Shown in pieces: positions 5,206 through 5,333 of a stretch of 5,333 nucleotides of DNA. The stretch is from Desulfobacteraceae bacterium UBA2771 (GTDB taxonomy: Bacteria > Desulfobacterota > Desulfobacteria > Desulfobacterales > Desulfosarcinaceae). Location of the stretch: the NCBI GenBank assembly GCA_002352605.1, contig DEIP01000010.1, positions 10,569 through 15,901 on the forward strand, given 5' to 3'. A model generated the notes under the pieces. It did no database searches, was not told the DNA's origin, and saw only the letters and a program-made list of their open reading frames with translations. Positions within the stretch are counted from its first letter, which is position 1, and each line of letters starts with the position of its first letter. A program made the position numbers and the translations under genes.

Positions 5206-5333
5206 TGGCTCTTAGGGCTCGCGCAAAAATAACTTCACATTTTCGCATCCCATTTTCAGCCCATCTTTGCCTGCGCCTCAATCGCAAAATCCTCGAAATA
5301 GCACTACTATTCCTGTGGATTTGCTCAATCGGC
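5206..5333. repeat. Hairpin-rich non-coding stretch, likely one arm of a repeat element cut by the window edge
   Basis: No gene is visible. A first imperfect hairpin pairs GCG...AAAAT (5221-5230) with ATTTTCGC (5239-5246). A second has CAAAATCC (5285-5292) facing GGATTTG (5317-5323), with AATAG/CTATT (5297-5301, 5307-5311) around the loop CACTA. This core is flanked by an exact 8-base direct repeat, CTCAATCG (5277-5284 and 5324-5331). The final GGC (5331-5333) can pair with GCC (5275-5277), so the outer arm probably continues past the window. This architecture suits a miniature inverted-repeat or palindromic intergenic element. Neither a family nor exact ends can be fixed; 5206 is an approximate left limit. 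Confidence 0.4.

Overview
The window looks like chromosomal DNA from a GC-rich, anaerobic Deltaproteobacterium-like organism, with a member of the Desulfobacterales as my best guess. That guess rests on protein style, on the pairing of a menaquinone-type UbiE/MenG with a formylglycine-generating-enzyme relative, and on codon use; the DNA alone does not prove it. All convincing genes are on the plus strand. The densest GC3-rich coding is at the two ends (alr and ubiE). The middle is a patchy, partly decayed accessory stretch.

Layout. 1-147: a leader with an extended -10 promoter candidate and a 16-base palindrome. 148-1347: alr, alanine racemase, complete, with both catalytic residues visible. 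1391-1522: a 43-codon open frame of unknown status that ends two bases before the next start. 1525-2397: an N-formylglutamate amidohydrolase-family (FGase) hydrolase. 2398-2671: no intact gene, but a coding-like frame without a start (2431-2667) that looks like the tail of a lost gene. 2672-2725: a near-consensus sigma-70 promoter and a strong ribosome binding site. 2726-3382: a GIY-YIG nuclease domain joined through a coiled coil to a C-terminal winged-helix-like domain, with a Shine-Dalgarno and ATG at the domain junction. 3383-3531: spacer with a stem-loop. 3532-4108: a broken formylglycine-generating-enzyme/sulfatase-modifying-factor gene, truncated and frameshifted. 4120-4156: a two-part hairpin just before the longer ubiE start. 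4214-5029: ubiE/menG methyltransferase (alternative start 4157). 5030-5333: no firm gene; it holds a small doubtful ORF (5074-5202), a perfect 7-bp inverted repeat, and from about 5206 a hairpin-rich stretch cut by the window edge that looks like one arm of a repeat element.

The genes do not form one obvious pathway. alr supplies D-alanine for peptidoglycan, UbiE/MenG finishes the respiratory quinone, and the FGase-family protein probably cleaves an N-acyl amino-acid or similar amide. No defence system, CRISPR array, transposase, tRNA or rRNA gene was seen. The most unusual object is the GIY-YIG/coiled-coil/winged-helix fusion, which has its own promoter, lower-GC sequence and a possible internal translation start.
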